Source: Trachythela sp. YZ-2020 (Eukaryota > Cnidaria > Anthozoa > Malacalcyonacea > Clavulariidae). From it: 64,000 nucleotides of DNA. Positions within the stretch are counted from its first letter, which is position 1. Below: more notes on the stretch, generated by a model that worked only from the letters and a program-made list of their open reading frames with translations, was not told where the DNA came from and searched no databases. The DNA is not shown here. The DNA is taken from contig JADLSH010000162.1 of the NCBI GenBank assembly GCA_016169945.1, positions 1,674,001 through 1,738,000 on the forward strand, read 5' to 3'.

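Overview
The window is eukaryotic (metazoan) genomic DNA with low GC and short exons bounded by GT-AG introns, and it is rich in tRNA-derived SINEs, minisatellites and small fold-back elements. Nothing in it is bacterial. The repeat landscape and the RNF41-like RING/kelch genes suggest a marine invertebrate, perhaps a cnidarian. That is inference; no diagnostic single-copy marker is present.

One giant gene on the + strand fills the window. I traced 89 consecutive exons (224 to 64000) whose splice phases all agree. Together they give 16,797 coding bases, about 5,600 residues, with neither the first Met nor the stop codon in view. The product is a very long, charged, alpha-helical protein built from spectrin-like triple-helix repeats, about 46 of them here. 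It belongs to the giant spectrin-repeat cytolinker class (nesprin/SYNE, dystonin/MACF or dystrophin-like); the actin-binding, plakin or KASH ends that would decide which lie outside.

The protein has two architectures. Part A (exons 1-30, 224-22099) is a chain of about 14 repeats of ~114 residues, nearly all encoded by a 2-exon cassette (160-175 nt, phase 2 to 0, then 182 nt, phase 0 to 2). Part B (exons 31-89, 22479-64000) is a higher-order repeat: a 13-exon, seven-spectrin-repeat block of ~800-840 residues recurs. It is seen as one 5'-truncated block, four full-span blocks (one lacking a single spectrin repeat) and the start of another. Each block has a ~312-nt landmark exon and a variable acidic linker at the same place.

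Two intronless genes lie nested on the same strand in introns of the giant gene (14494-16101 and 52733-54406). They are paralogues encoding an RNF41/NRDP1-like RING plus zinc-finger module, a coiled coil and six kelch repeats, probably ubiquitin ligases. About 0.65 kb of 5' flank was duplicated with them, including a two-codon upstream ORF.

The introns hold about 22 clusters of a ~114-bp unit in both orientations. It appears to be the 3' body of a tRNA-derived SINE that has expanded in tandem (up to ~12 units). There are also several other minisatellites, a long TGATGG-type microsatellite, a CAGTT pentamer array and several probable MITEs.
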